A stretch of 64,000 nucleotides of DNA from Phycisphaerae bacterium (GTDB lineage: Bacteria > Planctomycetota > Phycisphaerae > Sedimentisphaerales > Anaerobacaceae). The DNA lies in assembly GCA_012744475.1 (NCBI GenBank), contig JAAYBV010000007.1, positions 26,972-90,971 on the forward strand. The letters are read 5' to 3'. The notes beneath the pieces are model-generated. The model did no database searches. It was not told the DNA's origin and saw only the letters and a program-made list of their open reading frames with translations. A program made the position numbers and the translations under genes. Each line of letters starts with the position of its first letter. The first letter of the stretch is position 1. This document shows positions 8,204 through 16,743 of the stretch, in pieces.

Positions 8204-11200
8204 ATGTCCATCCGGACGACGTTGTCTGTTGCCATCATGACACTTCTCGGTGCGGGCGCGGGCGAACTCCTCGCCGCTGACACGAAGGTCGAGCACAATT
8301 TCCCGCCGATCGTATGGGACTTCCAGGGCAAACCCGTTCCCGAGACCCGGTGGTCGCCCTGGCTGCCGCTGGGTGTGCAGACGGGCGTTCGCTACAAACT
8401 GGGCTTTCGCTTTTCCGACGGCACCATCTCCCTGCGATGCCCGGTTGGCGTGACGTTCACCTACGACCAGAGCAAGGCCCAGTCGGGAAGCGATTTCCGG
8501 ATCAAGGTGAAGGCCACGCCCATCGGCTCCGAAAGCGACACCTTCGCCACCGCCTTCGGGATCTCTCTTCCGAACACCTTGCAGGTCGGTCTGATCGGGG
8601 TCACCGGTCTGCCGATCGAGCTGCCGTGGTTCGACCTGCCGCTGGACTTTTGGGACATGGTCGCGAACATCCCTAAGGTGGGCGAGAGCATCGCCAGCGC
8701 CGTCAGCAACATCGGCGTTAACACCGATACGCAGGATGCACTGCCGCTGGGCAAATCGGAAACGTACCACGACGAGCGCGATCTGATCAGTTTCGATCTG
8801 ACGGACAAGAGCCCCGCGGAACTGGCGCCGGAGATCTTCGACGAGATCCCCGAGAACGTGCGGACCAATGCGGTGCGCGCGGTGAAGGTCGCGAACATGG
8901 TCAGCGACGCCGAAGCGATCGACATCCTCCAGGACGCGCTGGAGACGGCCCTTTCGGCGATCTACGACGCGCCCAACCTGACGCTGAGCGCCGATCCGTA
9001 CTACGTCGTCGAAGGGGTGCGCCTGCGTCTGAACGTCAAGTGTTACATCCCCGACGGCAAAGGTTCAGGCTATTACACTCTGTACTTCGACCGGCCCAAT
9101 CAGGAGCAGGAGATCGTCTTCAGGGACATCACGCCCTTCGTCGGCGACAACGACAAGATTCACATCGCCGTCGACAAGATCGCCTACGAATTCCGAGTCA
9201 AACAGGGCCTAACCGCCACGGTCAAGCTGTCCGTCCTCGATGTCGATCTGGACAATGTCGAGAAGGTGGTGACCTATCACACCGCCGAACTGACGCCTCA
9301 GGACGGCTTCCAGATCGAGGTCCCCCTGCGGAAGAACACCGCCACGCTCCAGAGCATGCGCGTCAATCCCGGCGCGACCTCGGCCTCGGTCAACTGGACC
9401 AGTCCGAACGTGCCGCTGATGGGCTACGTCAGCGTTTATGACAGCAGCCGCAAGTTCCTCAAGAAAGTGCAAGAGAACACCTACAAGAACGCGCACAATG
9501 TCGTCGTCACCGGTCTCCAGAAGGGCACAACGTACATCTTCGGCATCGAATGCGTCAGCAGCAGCGGACAACGATTCTCAGGAGGCGAGCTCCAGACCAC
9601 CACGCTCACGGAGATTCCCACCAAGGTCAGCGACACGACGTGCAACGATCTGTCCATGGGCAGTCCGCAAGTAACGGCGGGCCTGGACTATATCGACTTC
9701 CAGTGGACTACGAATGTCGCGGCCTCGACCGAGGTGCTGTATTCCCCTTCGCCCGATCTGTCGGTGAACTACGTCGCGGCCGTGAAGAAACGCAGCGGCA
9801 ACGTCGTCCAGGGCTGGGTCACGAGGGACAGCGGACGCGAGTTCGTTACGGACCACTCGATGCGCATCACCGGCCTCGAACCCGGCGTCGAGTACCATTA
9901 CAACGTGGTCTCGTGGACGTTCGAAGATCCCGAGAACGAGATCGACCCGCAGGACCGCGTCGGCGTCGTCGGCAGCGTGACCACGCTGTCCATTCCGCGC
10001 CCCTCCGTCAAGGTCAAGGCGCAGTTCCGCGACGCCGGCGTTCCCGACGTCCCCGTCATCGTGACGAAGGCAGGTGATGCGGGCTATCGCATGGCTGTCA
10101 TCACAGGCGTCGGCGGCCTGACGCCGCTGGTCACGTTCGACAAGGCCAGTGCAACGTACCGGTTCGCGGTCCAGGGCCATCCGGCGTACGAAGACGTCAC
10201 CTCCGGACCACTGAACGTTTCGGCTTCGACGGAGGGCGAGATGCCCACCGTCACGCTGACGCTCGTCAGCCGCCCGTCCCCCGGAGGGTTCGTATACGAC
10301 ACTCAAGGCGACCCGATCCAGGGCGCGGCGGTCAAGATGCTCGCCCCGGTGCAAACCCAGACGACGACCGACCGCTTGGGACACTACACCTTTGGCGGAT
10401 GGTTCGATTCCGTCGGCGCCGTACACCTGGAGATCAGCAAACAGGACTACGTCACGAAGAGGATCTTCGGAACAGTGGGGTCGGTCAGCTACGCGCGAAT
10501 GTTCTCGGCGCCGAACTGCATCCTCCCCAGTGCGATTGCCACCGTCCACATCACCGCCAAGACACAGAGCGGCGCGCCCGTCTCCGGCGCGACCATCCTG
10601 GTCAAGGAAGGTGGGACCCAGAAGGGCAGTATCAGCACGAATGCCCAGGGCCTGGCTACTTTCGCCTGCAACTTCAACGACAACAACGCCAACGAGCACA
10701 ATCTCACGTTCGAGCTCCAGCCGCCGACGGGATCGAAGATCATGGCGGTGGCCACCCGCCTGCCCGTGATCGGAGGTTCCGTCCAGAAACTGGACCTGAC
10801 CGCCGTGGAAGATACCCAGGGCCCGCAGGTCTCCAATTTCGCCGTCAAGCAGATCGGCGCCCACAACATCTGCGCGACGTTCTCGCTCAACGACAGGACC
10901 GCGACCAGCTCTCTGGCCTACGAGGACCCGAAAGGGCGCACCGGCGCCACCGACTGGAGCAGCGGCTCGGGCAACCAGACCGATCCGACCTCGTTCCATC
11001 AGGCGATCCTCCAGGGCAACAGCATCGATCCCGGAAGGTACAAGATCCAAGTCAAGGCCAAAGACGCTCGCGGCAACATCACCGAAGGCCCGTTCGTCGA
11101 ATTCACTCTCTTCGGCGAATCGCTCTGGAATCTCCATGCGACGAATGTCCGCCAGAACTCCGCCGTGCTGCGATGGAATCGATTCCCGGCGGCCAACGAG

Positions 11201-12730
11201 GCGAGCTTCAACAAGTTCGGCAAGTACGTCCTGAAGGTGGGCAATCAGACGCCGATCGAAATCACCAACGCCGACACCGCCAGCTACACCGTGCAGGACC
11301 TGTCCGCCAACACGACGTACAACGCGAGCATTCACGTCGTCATGGCCGGTTCTTCCGGGTACCTGACCGTTCCGGGAACGGCGAGCTTCCAAACGCGTTC
11401 GAGCCCGCCGGCCGTATCGAACCTGACCGTTCAGCCATCCGTCTCTCCGATGAAAGAAGACATCCAAGTGACGGCGACCATCGCGGATGCCGATACGAAC
11501 GTGAAGAAAGCCACGCTGACGCTCGTCGATCCGAAGGCGAAGAAGGATCTGGCCTCCAAGACATACAACACGAACAGCGTCGCGTTCGAGCACAGCTTCA
11601 AGCTCGACCAGCCGGGCGACTACACGCTCGTGCTCACCGCCGCCGATGAGGCAGGAGAGACCGCCGCCGAGCAGAAGATCACGGTGCTCGAAACGGAGAA
11701 ACCGAAGATCAGCCTCGCGAAGGTTCCCTCCACGTCGAACGTCGGCGACACGATCACCGCGACGGTTCGCATCACCAATATCGAGAACCTCAAAGGTGAC
11801 CTGGAATGCCGTGTCAACTGGGGCGACGGCACGGACGAAACCGTTCCCGTCAAGGGCAAGGATAAGCTCGCCTCGGGGGCAGAGACCGAGTCAAAGAGCG
11901 ATACAGTGGAACTGTCTCACGCGTACAAGAACGACGGCGCCTTCACCATCGCCGTCAGCGCCGACCTCGCCATCGCGAAGACCCGGATCACCTCCGACCC
12001 GGTCTCCAAGAACATCACGATCAAGTCCGTGGCCGCGACGGCGAGTCTGACCAAACAGGCCCAGGACAACACGTTCACGTTCCACATCAAGGCCATCCAA
12101 GGTTCGTATCCGATCGCGTCCTGGACCCTCGACTTCGGCGACGGCGCCAAAGAGAGCGGCCAGGGGCCCGTCGACAAAGACGTCACGCACGTCTATCTGA
12201 GAAAAGGCGAGTACGCCGTCAAGTTCGACGTGACCGATTCGAAAAACGCTGTGGTCAGCAAGACCACGTCTCTGAAGATTCGCAACGATGCCGCGCTCGA
12301 CAGCGCTGCGCAGAATCCCTCGGGGGGAACCGTCCTCAAACCCGCAGGGGACGCGGACGCCGCACCTGGCGATGGAGACGGCGCCAGCCGTGGCGGAGGC
12401 GACCAGGAGGCCCGTGGGGACCTGGCCCTCGTGGAGCTGCAACTGCCCGACAGCATTCGCGCGGGGCGATCTGCGTCCGTGGCGGTCGCGGTCAAGAACG
12501 ACAGCAACGTTGCCCTCGACGGCGTCGGCGTGACCCTGTACGTCGGCGGCAAGAAGATCGAAACGCAACAGGTGACTCTCAAGGCGGGCGAGACGACGAC
12601 GCTGACTTTCAAGTACACGCCGAGCAAACCGGCGACGTACACCTTCATGGCGAAGATCACCCGCCCGAGTGGATTTGCCGACAGCAACACCAGGAACGAT
12701 TCGATCACGCGCAAAGCCACCGCACAGTAA
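8204..12730 (+). CDS. Giant secreted FN3/PKD/CARDB multidomain protein
   Basis: About 1508 residues from ATG 8204 (AAAGG seven bases upstream); an in-frame ATG at 8189 is an alternative. A signal peptide precedes LLAADTKVEH. Approximate layout: an N-terminal region of unknown fold (30-370), FN3 domains (380-455 and 483-595), carboxypeptidase-regulatory-like modules (689-860), an Ig/FN3-like segment (877-1065), bacterial Ig-like domain (1068-1150) and two PKD-like domains with WGDGTD and DFGDGAKES (1176-1365). A Gly/Asp-rich linker and a C-terminal CARDB domain (1406-1500) follow. Such proteins are extracellular adhesins or scaffolds. No sorting signal or catalytic domain is seen. The upstream promoter is of sigma-28 type, so control with motility functions is possible. 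Confidence 0.88.
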   Translation: MSIRTTLSVAIMTLLGAGAGELLAADTKVEHNFPPIVWDFQGKPVPETRWSPWLPLGVQTGVRYKLGFRFSDGTISLRCPVGVTFTYDQSKAQSGSDFRIKVKATPIGSESDTFATAFGISLPNTLQVGLIGVTGLPIELPWFDLPLDFWDMVANIPKVGESIASAVSNIGVNTDTQDALPLGKSETYHDERDLISFDLTDKSPAELAPEIFDEIPENVRTNAVRAVKVANMVSDAEAIDILQDALETALSAIYDAPNLTLSADPYYVVEGVRLRLNVKCYIPDGKGSGYYTLYFDRPNQEQEIVFRDITPFVGDNDKIHIAVDKIAYEFRVKQGLTATVKLSVLDVDLDNVEKVVTYHTAELTPQDGFQIEVPLRKNTATLQSMRVNPGATSASVNWTSPNVPLMGYVSVYDSSRKFLKKVQENTYKNAHNVVVTGLQKGTTYIFGIECVSSSGQRFSGGELQTTTLTEIPTKVSDTTCNDLSMGSPQVTAGLDYIDFQWTTNVAASTEVLYSPSPDLSVNYVAAVKKRSGNVVQGWVTRDSGREFVTDHSMRITGLEPGVEYHYNVVSWTFEDPENEIDPQDRVGVVGSVTTLSIPRPSVKVKAQFRDAGVPDVPVIVTKAGDAGYRMAVITGVGGLTPLVTFDKASATYRFAVQGHPAYEDVTSGPLNVSASTEGEMPTVTLTLVSRPSPGGFVYDTQGDPIQGAAVKMLAPVQTQTTTDRLGHYTFGGWFDSVGAVHLEISKQDYVTKRIFGTVGSVSYARMFSAPNCILPSAIATVHITAKTQSGAPVSGATILVKEGGTQKGSISTNAQGLATFACNFNDNNANEHNLTFELQPPTGSKIMAVATRLPVIGGSVQKLDLTAVEDTQGPQVSNFAVKQIGAHNICATFSLNDRTATSSLAYEDPKGRTGATDWSSGSGNQTDPTSFHQAILQGNSIDPGRYKIQVKAKDARGNITEGPFVEFTLFGESLWNLHATNVRQNSAVLRWNRFPAANEASFNKFGKYVLKVGNQTPIEITNADTASYTVQDLSANTTYNASIHVVMAGSSGYLTVPGTASFQTRSSPPAVSNLTVQPSVSPMKEDIQVTATIADADTNVKKATLTLVDPKAKKDLASKTYNTNSVAFEHSFKLDQPGDYTLVLTAADEAGETAAEQKITVLETEKPKISLAKVPSTSNVGDTITATVRITNIENLKGDLECRVNWGDGTDETVPVKGKDKLASGAETESKSDTVELSHAYKNDGAFTIAVSADLAIAKTRITSDPVSKNITIKSVAATASLTKQAQDNTFTFHIKAIQGSYPIASWTLDFGDGAKESGQGPVDKDVTHVYLRKGEYAVKFDVTDSKNAVVSKTTSLKIRNDAALDSAAQNPSGGTVLKPAGDADAAPGDGDGASRGGGDQEARGDLALVELQLPDSIRAGRSASVAVAVKNDSNVALDGVGVTLYVGGKKIETQQVTLKAGETTTLTFKYTPSKPATYTFMAKITRPSGFADSNTRNDSITRKATAQ

Positions 12731-12806
12731 TGACCGCGCAGGTCAATCCCGATACCGTTCGGAGGGGGCGACCCTGCGCCGCGCCGATGCCGCTTGGGGA
12801 AGCGGG

Positions 12807-12835
12807 TTGAAAGCGAGCCGACGCGGCGGTAGACT
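12807..12835 (+). promoter_or_regulatory. Sigma-70-type promoter of the FAD oxidoreductase gene
   Basis: TTGAAA (12807-12812), a 17-base spacer and TAGACT (12830-12835); predicted start near 12842, 55 bases before the ATG. Confidence 0.55.
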
Positions 12836-12896
12836 ATCGGGAGAACTTTCTGGACCATGCCACGATCAGGATGGCAGAATCCCACAGGAGAACTCC

Positions 12897-15800
12897 ATGA
12901 TACCTGCGTGCAGACCTCACATCGTGCTGTCGATTGCTTTGTTGATCTCCGTCATTTGTCCGAGTGCGCCCGCCAGAGCGGCACTGCTTCTGGTCGAGGC
13001 CGAGAGCTTCGACGATCCCGGCGGCTGGGTGCTCGACCAGCAGTCGATGGATCAGATGGGCTCGCCCTATCTGCTGGCCCACGGCTTCGGCGTTCCGGTC
13101 GCGGACGCCGTGATGACCGTCGCCCTTCCGACGCCGGGCACGTACCACGTCTGGGTCCGCACGCGCGACTGGGTCGCCACTTGGAATGCCCCGGGCGCGC
13201 CGGGCAGGTTCCAATTGCTCGTCGACGGCAAGCCGCTCGTAACGACCTTTGGCACCGAAGGCGCCAAGTGGCACTGGCAGGACGGCGGCGCCGTCGAAAT
13301 CCCGGCCGCCACCGCCAGGCTTGCCTTGCACGATCTGACCGGCTTCGAAGGCCGATGCGACGCCATCGTCCTGAGCAGCGATATGGGTTTTGTCCCGCCT
13401 GAGGAAGGCGATGCGATGAGCGCATTTCGGCGCAAGGCCCTGGGCTTGCCGGATCAGGCCGAGGACGCGGGCCGGTTCGACCTCGTTGTCGTCGGCGGTG
13501 GCATGGCGGGCACCTGCACCGCCATCTCCGCCGCCCGGCTTGGCCTGCAAGTCGCGCTCGTGCAGAATCGGCCGGTCCTCGGAGGCAACAACAGCTCCGA
13601 GGTTCGCGTGCACCTCAACGGCCAGATCAATCTGCCTCCTTATCCACGTCTGGGCGACGTCGTACGCGAGCTTGACTCGGGCAAACAAGGCAACGCCCAG
13701 CCTGCTTCGTACTACGACGACGAAAGGAAGCTCCGCGCGGTGCGGGCCGAGCCCAATATCCACCTGTTCCTCAACACGCACGCATACAAGGTCGAAAAGC
13801 AGGGCGACCGGATCGTCGCGATTCTCGCCAGAGAGCTGACCACGTCACGCGAGCTGCGGTTCAGTGCGCCGCTGTTTGCCGACTGCACGGGCGATGGGAC
13901 TATCGGGTATCTGGCGGGCGCGGACTGGCGTATGGGCCGCGAGAGCAAGGCCGAGACGGGCGAATCGATGGCGCCCGAAACACCCGACCGGATGACGATG
14001 GGCGCTTCGGTCCAGTGGTACTCGGCGAAAACCGATCAGCCAAGTCCGTTTCCTGACTGCCCCTGGGCGCTGGAATTCAGCGAGGCCAGTTGCCAGAACG
14101 CCACGCGCGGCGACTGGGACTGGGAATCCGGCCTGAACAACGACCAGATCACCGACATCGAGCACATCCGCGACCACACCTTCCGCGCGATCTACGGCAA
14201 CTGGGCCTTCCAGAAGAATCATAGCAGGGACAAGGCCAGGTACGCCAACCTCAAGCTCGACTGGGTCGCGTACATCGCGGGCAAGCGCGAATCGCGCCGC
14301 TTGCTGGGCGACGTGATCCTACAGCAGCAGGATGTGCAGGAGTTCCGTGAGTTCCCCGATGCGTTCGTGACGACGACGTGGTCGATCGACCTGCACTATC
14401 CGGCTCCGAAAAACACGGAGCATTTCCCGGGGATGGAGTTCCGCACGATCTGCGTGCAGCCGGACATCAAACCGTACCCGATCCCCTATCGCTGCCTCTA
14501 CTCGCGGAACGTCACAAATCTCTTCATGGCCGGCCGCAACATCAGCGTCACCCACGTCGCGCTCGGCACCATCCGCGTGATGCGCACCGGCGGCATGATG
14601 GGCGAGCTGGTCGGCATGGCCGCATCGCTGGCGACCGAACACGACACGACGCCTCGCGGCGTCTACGCGAACCACCTCGACGAGCTGAAAACGCTCGCCA
14701 CGAAGGGCGTGGGCAAAGGCGTGTGGCAGCCTCAAGCGAAGCTTGGGGATGGCGCGCCCGCGCAAGTGACTGATGCCGTCGAACAGGCCCGGCGCTCCGC
14801 TCAGATTGCCGGCTATGCCCTGAGCAAAGTCCAGCGATGGCTGCACGAGAAGGCGCTGCCGGTGATCGATCCGCAGACGGGTCTCTACCCTGCGGACGGC
14901 AAATGGAACTATCGCGACACCGCCGCCGATTGTTATCCGTTCCTCTGCTGGGCCGCGTTCGTGGTCGACAAGGTCGCGCTCGACGGCCCGGTCCGCGACG
15001 TCCTGCACGCCGAGCAGAAGCTCTGCAATCACCTTGACCGCATCCCCACTCCCTATGACTGGCAGAACCAGCAGAAGATCGAGGTCGATTATGACGAGCT
15101 GATCTTCCAGGCGTCGGAGTACGTCAAGGATGGGCTGATCGCGATCGTCGAAGTGACCGGCAGGGATGAGTGGTTCGACCGCATGCTCGCGATCGAGGAG
15201 GACATCTGGAAGCACGCGCGGTACGACACGCCTTACGGCAGGATCCCATCGAAGAACATCGAGGTCAATGGCGACAATCTCCAGTCCCTTGTGCGGCTGT
15301 ACACGATGACCGGGCGTGAGGAGTTCCTCACCTGGGCCGAGCGCCTGGCGGACTACTACTTCGATCAGCCGGACTTCGTGCCCACACGGCTTCGCGATCA
15401 CGGCTGCGAGATCATCGGCGGCCTGGGCCTGCTCTATGCCGTCGAGGTGCAGCAGAACCGCCCCAAAGCCAGGGTCTACGAAGCCAGGCTCAAGCACGTC
15501 TTCGACACCATCCTCGCCAAGGGCTGCAACGACGACGGCATGATGTACAACCACCTGACCGCACGCGACGGCGGCAACGGCAAGCTCAGCGATGGCTGGG
15601 GCTACAACTACGTCGGCTACCTCTGCTACGACATGGCCCTCGGCCGGCCGGTCTATCGCACCAAGGTCGAACGCACGCTCAAGAACCTCACCAAGCCCGC
15701 ATACGACAACTACAACTGGGAGGGCAACTACTCGATCGACGGATTCGCCGATTCGATCGAAGGAGCGATCTACCTGCTCAACCGCGTCCCGGTCGAGGAG

Positions 15801-16301
15801 GGCTTTGCCTGGGTGGACCGCGAGATGGCCCGCAGTGTCACGCGCTCGAACGATCCGCTCGAGACTGCTGAGCTGTGGGGCACGATGAAGCTCGAAGCCA
15901 ACGGCGTCCGCACCGTCCTGATGCACGCGCTGATGCACACCCAGGGCATCATCGCCCGCCCCTGGCAGAAAGGCCTCCAGCTCGGCGCCGCCCGCATCGC
16001 CTCTACGAGCGACGAGCGACCAGCGACGAGCGACGGCATCATCATTGTCGTTAAATCGGACCAGCCCTGGTCCGGCACGCTCTGCTTCGACCTCCCGCGC
16101 CATCGCGAATACCTGGGCTTCGCGCAAGACTGGCCCCGCATGAACACCCTGCCCGAATGGTTCACCGTCGAGCCGGCTGTGAAATACACCGTCGAGGGCC
16201 TCGAAGCCGAGATCACCACCGCCGGCCGGTCCCTCCACAAGGGCCTGCCCCTGACCCTCGAACCGGGCCAGGAAAGGCACCTCCTCATCCGCCCCCTATA
16301 G
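12897..16301 (+). CDS. Secreted FAD-dependent oxidoreductase fused to a helical-barrel domain
   Basis: About 1134 residues; ATG 12897 follows CAGGAG by six bases and gives a signal peptide ending near PARA. Residues 30-165 form a beta-rich domain resembling the N-terminus of xanthan-lyase-like proteins (VEAESF, DPGGWVLDQQ). Residues 195-600 are a FAD-dependent oxidoreductase: VVVGGGMAG dinucleotide loop, VLGGNNSSEVRVH, FADCTGDGTIGYLAG and FMAGRNISVTH. From about 665 to 1010 a Trp/Asp/Gly-rich all-helical region (KWNYRDTAAD, GWGYNYVGYL, WEGNYSIDG) resembles (alpha/alpha)6 barrels of glycan-active enzymes, and a beta domain ends the protein. An oxidative step in sugar breakdown is inferred. Two repeat units lie in frame (14723-14752 and 16005-16035). 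Confidence 0.85.
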   Translation: MIPACRPHIVLSIALLISVICPSAPARAALLLVEAESFDDPGGWVLDQQSMDQMGSPYLLAHGFGVPVADAVMTVALPTPGTYHVWVRTRDWVATWNAPGAPGRFQLLVDGKPLVTTFGTEGAKWHWQDGGAVEIPAATARLALHDLTGFEGRCDAIVLSSDMGFVPPEEGDAMSAFRRKALGLPDQAEDAGRFDLVVVGGGMAGTCTAISAARLGLQVALVQNRPVLGGNNSSEVRVHLNGQINLPPYPRLGDVVRELDSGKQGNAQPASYYDDERKLRAVRAEPNIHLFLNTHAYKVEKQGDRIVAILARELTTSRELRFSAPLFADCTGDGTIGYLAGADWRMGRESKAETGESMAPETPDRMTMGASVQWYSAKTDQPSPFPDCPWALEFSEASCQNATRGDWDWESGLNNDQITDIEHIRDHTFRAIYGNWAFQKNHSRDKARYANLKLDWVAYIAGKRESRRLLGDVILQQQDVQEFREFPDAFVTTTWSIDLHYPAPKNTEHFPGMEFRTICVQPDIKPYPIPYRCLYSRNVTNLFMAGRNISVTHVALGTIRVMRTGGMMGELVGMAASLATEHDTTPRGVYANHLDELKTLATKGVGKGVWQPQAKLGDGAPAQVTDAVEQARRSAQIAGYALSKVQRWLHEKALPVIDPQTGLYPADGKWNYRDTAADCYPFLCWAAFVVDKVALDGPVRDVLHAEQKLCNHLDRIPTPYDWQNQQKIEVDYDELIFQASEYVKDGLIAIVEVTGRDEWFDRMLAIEEDIWKHARYDTPYGRIPSKNIEVNGDNLQSLVRLYTMTGREEFLTWAERLADYYFDQPDFVPTRLRDHGCEIIGGLGLLYAVEVQQNRPKARVYEARLKHVFDTILAKGCNDDGMMYNHLTARDGGNGKLSDGWGYNYVGYLCYDMALGRPVYRTKVERTLKNLTKPAYDNYNWEGNYSIDGFADSIEGAIYLLNRVPVEEGFAWVDREMARSVTRSNDPLETAELWGTMKLEANGVRTVLMHALMHTQGIIARPWQKGLQLGAARIASTSDERPATSDGIIIVVKSDQPWSGTLCFDLPRHREYLGFAQDWPRMNTLPEWFTVEPAVKYTVEGLEAEITTAGRSLHKGLPLTLEPGQERHLLIRPL
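14723..14752 (+). repeat. Dispersed hairpin element GTGGCAGCCTCAA, copy 1 (in frame in a gene)
   Basis: GTGGCAGCCTCAAGC, a GAA loop, then GCTTGGGGATGG. The same conserved ends with different stem and loop sequence recur at 24527-24571, 24617-24660 (inverted) and 26702-26738. Here it encodes about residues 609-618 of the FAD oxidoreductase (WQPQAKLGDG). Confidence 0.75.
16005..16035 (+). repeat. GC-rich heptanucleotide tandem repeat inside a gene
   Basis: Four heptamers, ACGAGCG, ACGAGCG, ACCAGCG and ACGAGCG, plus ACG. They encode a low-complexity STSDERPATSDG stretch near residues 1036-1047 of the FAD oxidoreductase, between beta segments, and do not break the frame. Confidence 0.7.
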
Positions 16302-16377
16302 GGCGTGTCGTGCGTCCCACGAGGTGCTATCGGCATTTGGCAGGCAGGGCCCTCACCGAGGCACCGCACGCGACTTT

Positions 16378-16563
16378 GTCATTCCGACCGGAGCAAGGCG
16401 CAGTGGAGGAATCTGGCACCGCATGGGCTATCCTCTGCGGCCCGCGCCGGCGTTCGAGACAGAGTCGGTTGTCAGCAGTTCGAAGAGGGCCTGCACACAG
16501 GCCGGGCGACCCACCCGTTCACGGCCGGATCTCTCCACTCCGCTTCGCTCCGGTCGAGATGAC
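16378..16563. repeat. GTCATTCCGACC inverted-repeat element
   Basis: The left arm starts GTCATTCCGACCGGAGC (16378-16414). The right arm is its near-perfect complement, ending CGCTCCGGTCGAGATGAC (16527-16563). I recall very similar arms as dispersed intergenic repeats in several bacterial phyla. The 112 bases between the arms hold no gene. Confidence 0.7.
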
Positions 16564-16667
16564 AAACAGAGGACCAGTCGCTTCCAGAAGCGATATTCAG
16601 CAGTGTTGTGGGAATCTGCCACCATTTGCCGACCGCGTCCCGGGACGTACAGCTTATAACATGCCGC

Positions 16668-16696
16668 TGGACATACCCCGGCCGATCTGCTACAAT
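16668..16696 (+). promoter_or_regulatory. Sigma-70-type promoter of the beta-helix gene
   Basis: TGGACA (16668-16673), a 17-base spacer and TACAAT (16691-16696); start near 16703, about 40 bases before the ATG at 16744. Confidence 0.65.
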
Positions 16697-16743
16697 CGTT
16701 CCCAGACTGGAACGGTTGAAGATGCTGTCGAGGGAGCACAACC

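Larger units (their letters stand above)
16302..16743. other. Intergenic region before the beta-helix gene
   Basis: 442 bases with no convincing gene. It contains the inverted repeat at 16378-16563, a small hairpin near 16575-16590 (GTCGCTTC / GAAGCGAT) and the promoter of the downstream gene at 16668-16696. Confidence 0.6.

Noticed and set aside
16005..16035. CRISPR-like array
   Set aside because: The units are seven bases long without spacers; it is a simple tandem repeat.
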